In this document: positions 20,869-21,039 of the stretch, piece after piece | How positions within the stretch are numbered: position 1 is the first letter of the stretch | Layout: each line of letters opens with the position of its first letter | DNA from: JBMTVN01 sp046047235 | Lineage (GTDB): Bacteria > Verrucomicrobiota > Verrucomicrobiia > Limisphaerales > JAHDYP01 | Reading direction: 5' to 3' | NCBI GenBank assembly: GCA_046047235.1 | Contig: JBJOII010000159.1 | Coordinates: 1-21,039, forward strand | DNA: 21,039 nucleotides | Translations under genes and position numbers: made by a program | Notes under the pieces: generated by a model | Told to the model about the DNA's origin: nothing | Databases searched by the model: none | What the model saw: only the letters and a program-made list of their open reading frames with translations

Positions 20869-21039
20869 TCATAAACTCAGTCCATCCACCGGCTCCACCC
20901 GCTCAATCAACCACTCCCCATCCACCTTCCTCAACCCCAGCTTGTAATCCCCCAAAATCGATTCGTCCACCCCCCCTATCTCCACAGTCGCCGCCAATAA
21001 AACCACCGCCCCCTCACCCCCACCCCCCACACTCACCTC
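20869..21039 (-). CDS. C-terminal 56 residues of an unrecognised protein
   Basis: A frame is open from the window edge to a TGA at 20869-20871. It encodes AVVLLAATVEIGGVDESIL, then GDYKLGLRKVDGEWLIERVE and ends VDGLSL. The pattern of beta strands with KVDGEWLIERVE resembles the last strand of SnoaL/NTF2-like or similar alpha/beta proteins, but this is too short to assign. It is only 7 bases from the start of the aminotransferase gene, with its stop overlapping that gene's ribosome site, so the two are probably in one operon. Confidence 0.6.
   Translation of the reverse strand, partial: EVSVGGGGEGAVVLLAATVEIGGVDESILGDYKLGLRKVDGEWLIERVEPVDGLSL

Overview
The window looks like chromosomal DNA of a diderm bacterium, most probably a member of the Verrucomicrobiota. 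The evidence is a Kdo transferase (so lipopolysaccharide is made), a SphA-type outer-membrane protein, a PF07399-type Na+/H+ antiporter, a serine/threonine kinase beside rplU-rpmA-obg, a ROK-like/PIG-L gene pair, propeller proteins, and intergenic mosaics of short-period repeats. The class within the phylum cannot be fixed from the sequence alone. The + strand is strikingly C-rich and G-poor throughout, whatever the gene orientation, so + strand genes use C-rich codons and - strand genes use G-rich codons.

Layout. Positions 1-1650 (-): two exported beta-propeller proteins, one of them cut by the window edge. Positions 1862-2171 (+): a solitary, well-translated 87-residue protein of unknown function followed by a hairpin. 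Positions 2172-2792: a gene-free mosaic of tandem repeats with periods 6, 7 and 9 and a 75-bp exact duplication. Positions 2777-4026 (-): an outer-membrane SphA-like barrel and a YbjQ-family protein whose C-terminus runs into the repeats. Positions 4373-7805 (+): an apparent operon of a ROK-like sugar-kinase homologue, a PIG-L deacetylase and a response-regulator/PPM phosphatase. Positions 7847-9075: a double-STAS protein (-) divergent from an RsbW-type HATPase (+); with the phosphatase they form a partner-switching module. The HATPase is followed by waaA, an antiporter, a coiled-coil lipoprotein and a Tat-exported TIM-barrel/SUMF fusion (to 15390, +). Positions 15600-17131 (+): two tandem TVP38/VTT membrane proteins. 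Positions 17146-19046 (-): obg, rpmA and rplU, with a promoter before rplU and a terminator-like hairpin before obg. Positions 19116-21039 (-): an atypical Ser/Thr kinase, a class IV aminotransferase gene broken by a one-base frameshift, and the end of an unrecognised gene.

Functionally, much of the window concerns the cell envelope (outer-membrane barrel, Kdo transfer, antiporter, lipoprotein, Tat protein, VTT proteins) together with Ser/Thr-phosphorylation signalling (phosphatase, STAS protein, HATPase, separate kinase). No sigma factor is encoded here, so the output of the partner switch is unknown. The most unusual points are the split partner-switching module tied to waaA, heptamer repeats that supply stops in all frames at two gene ends, an acidic insertion in Obg, and an FGE-like domain without its catalytic cysteines.
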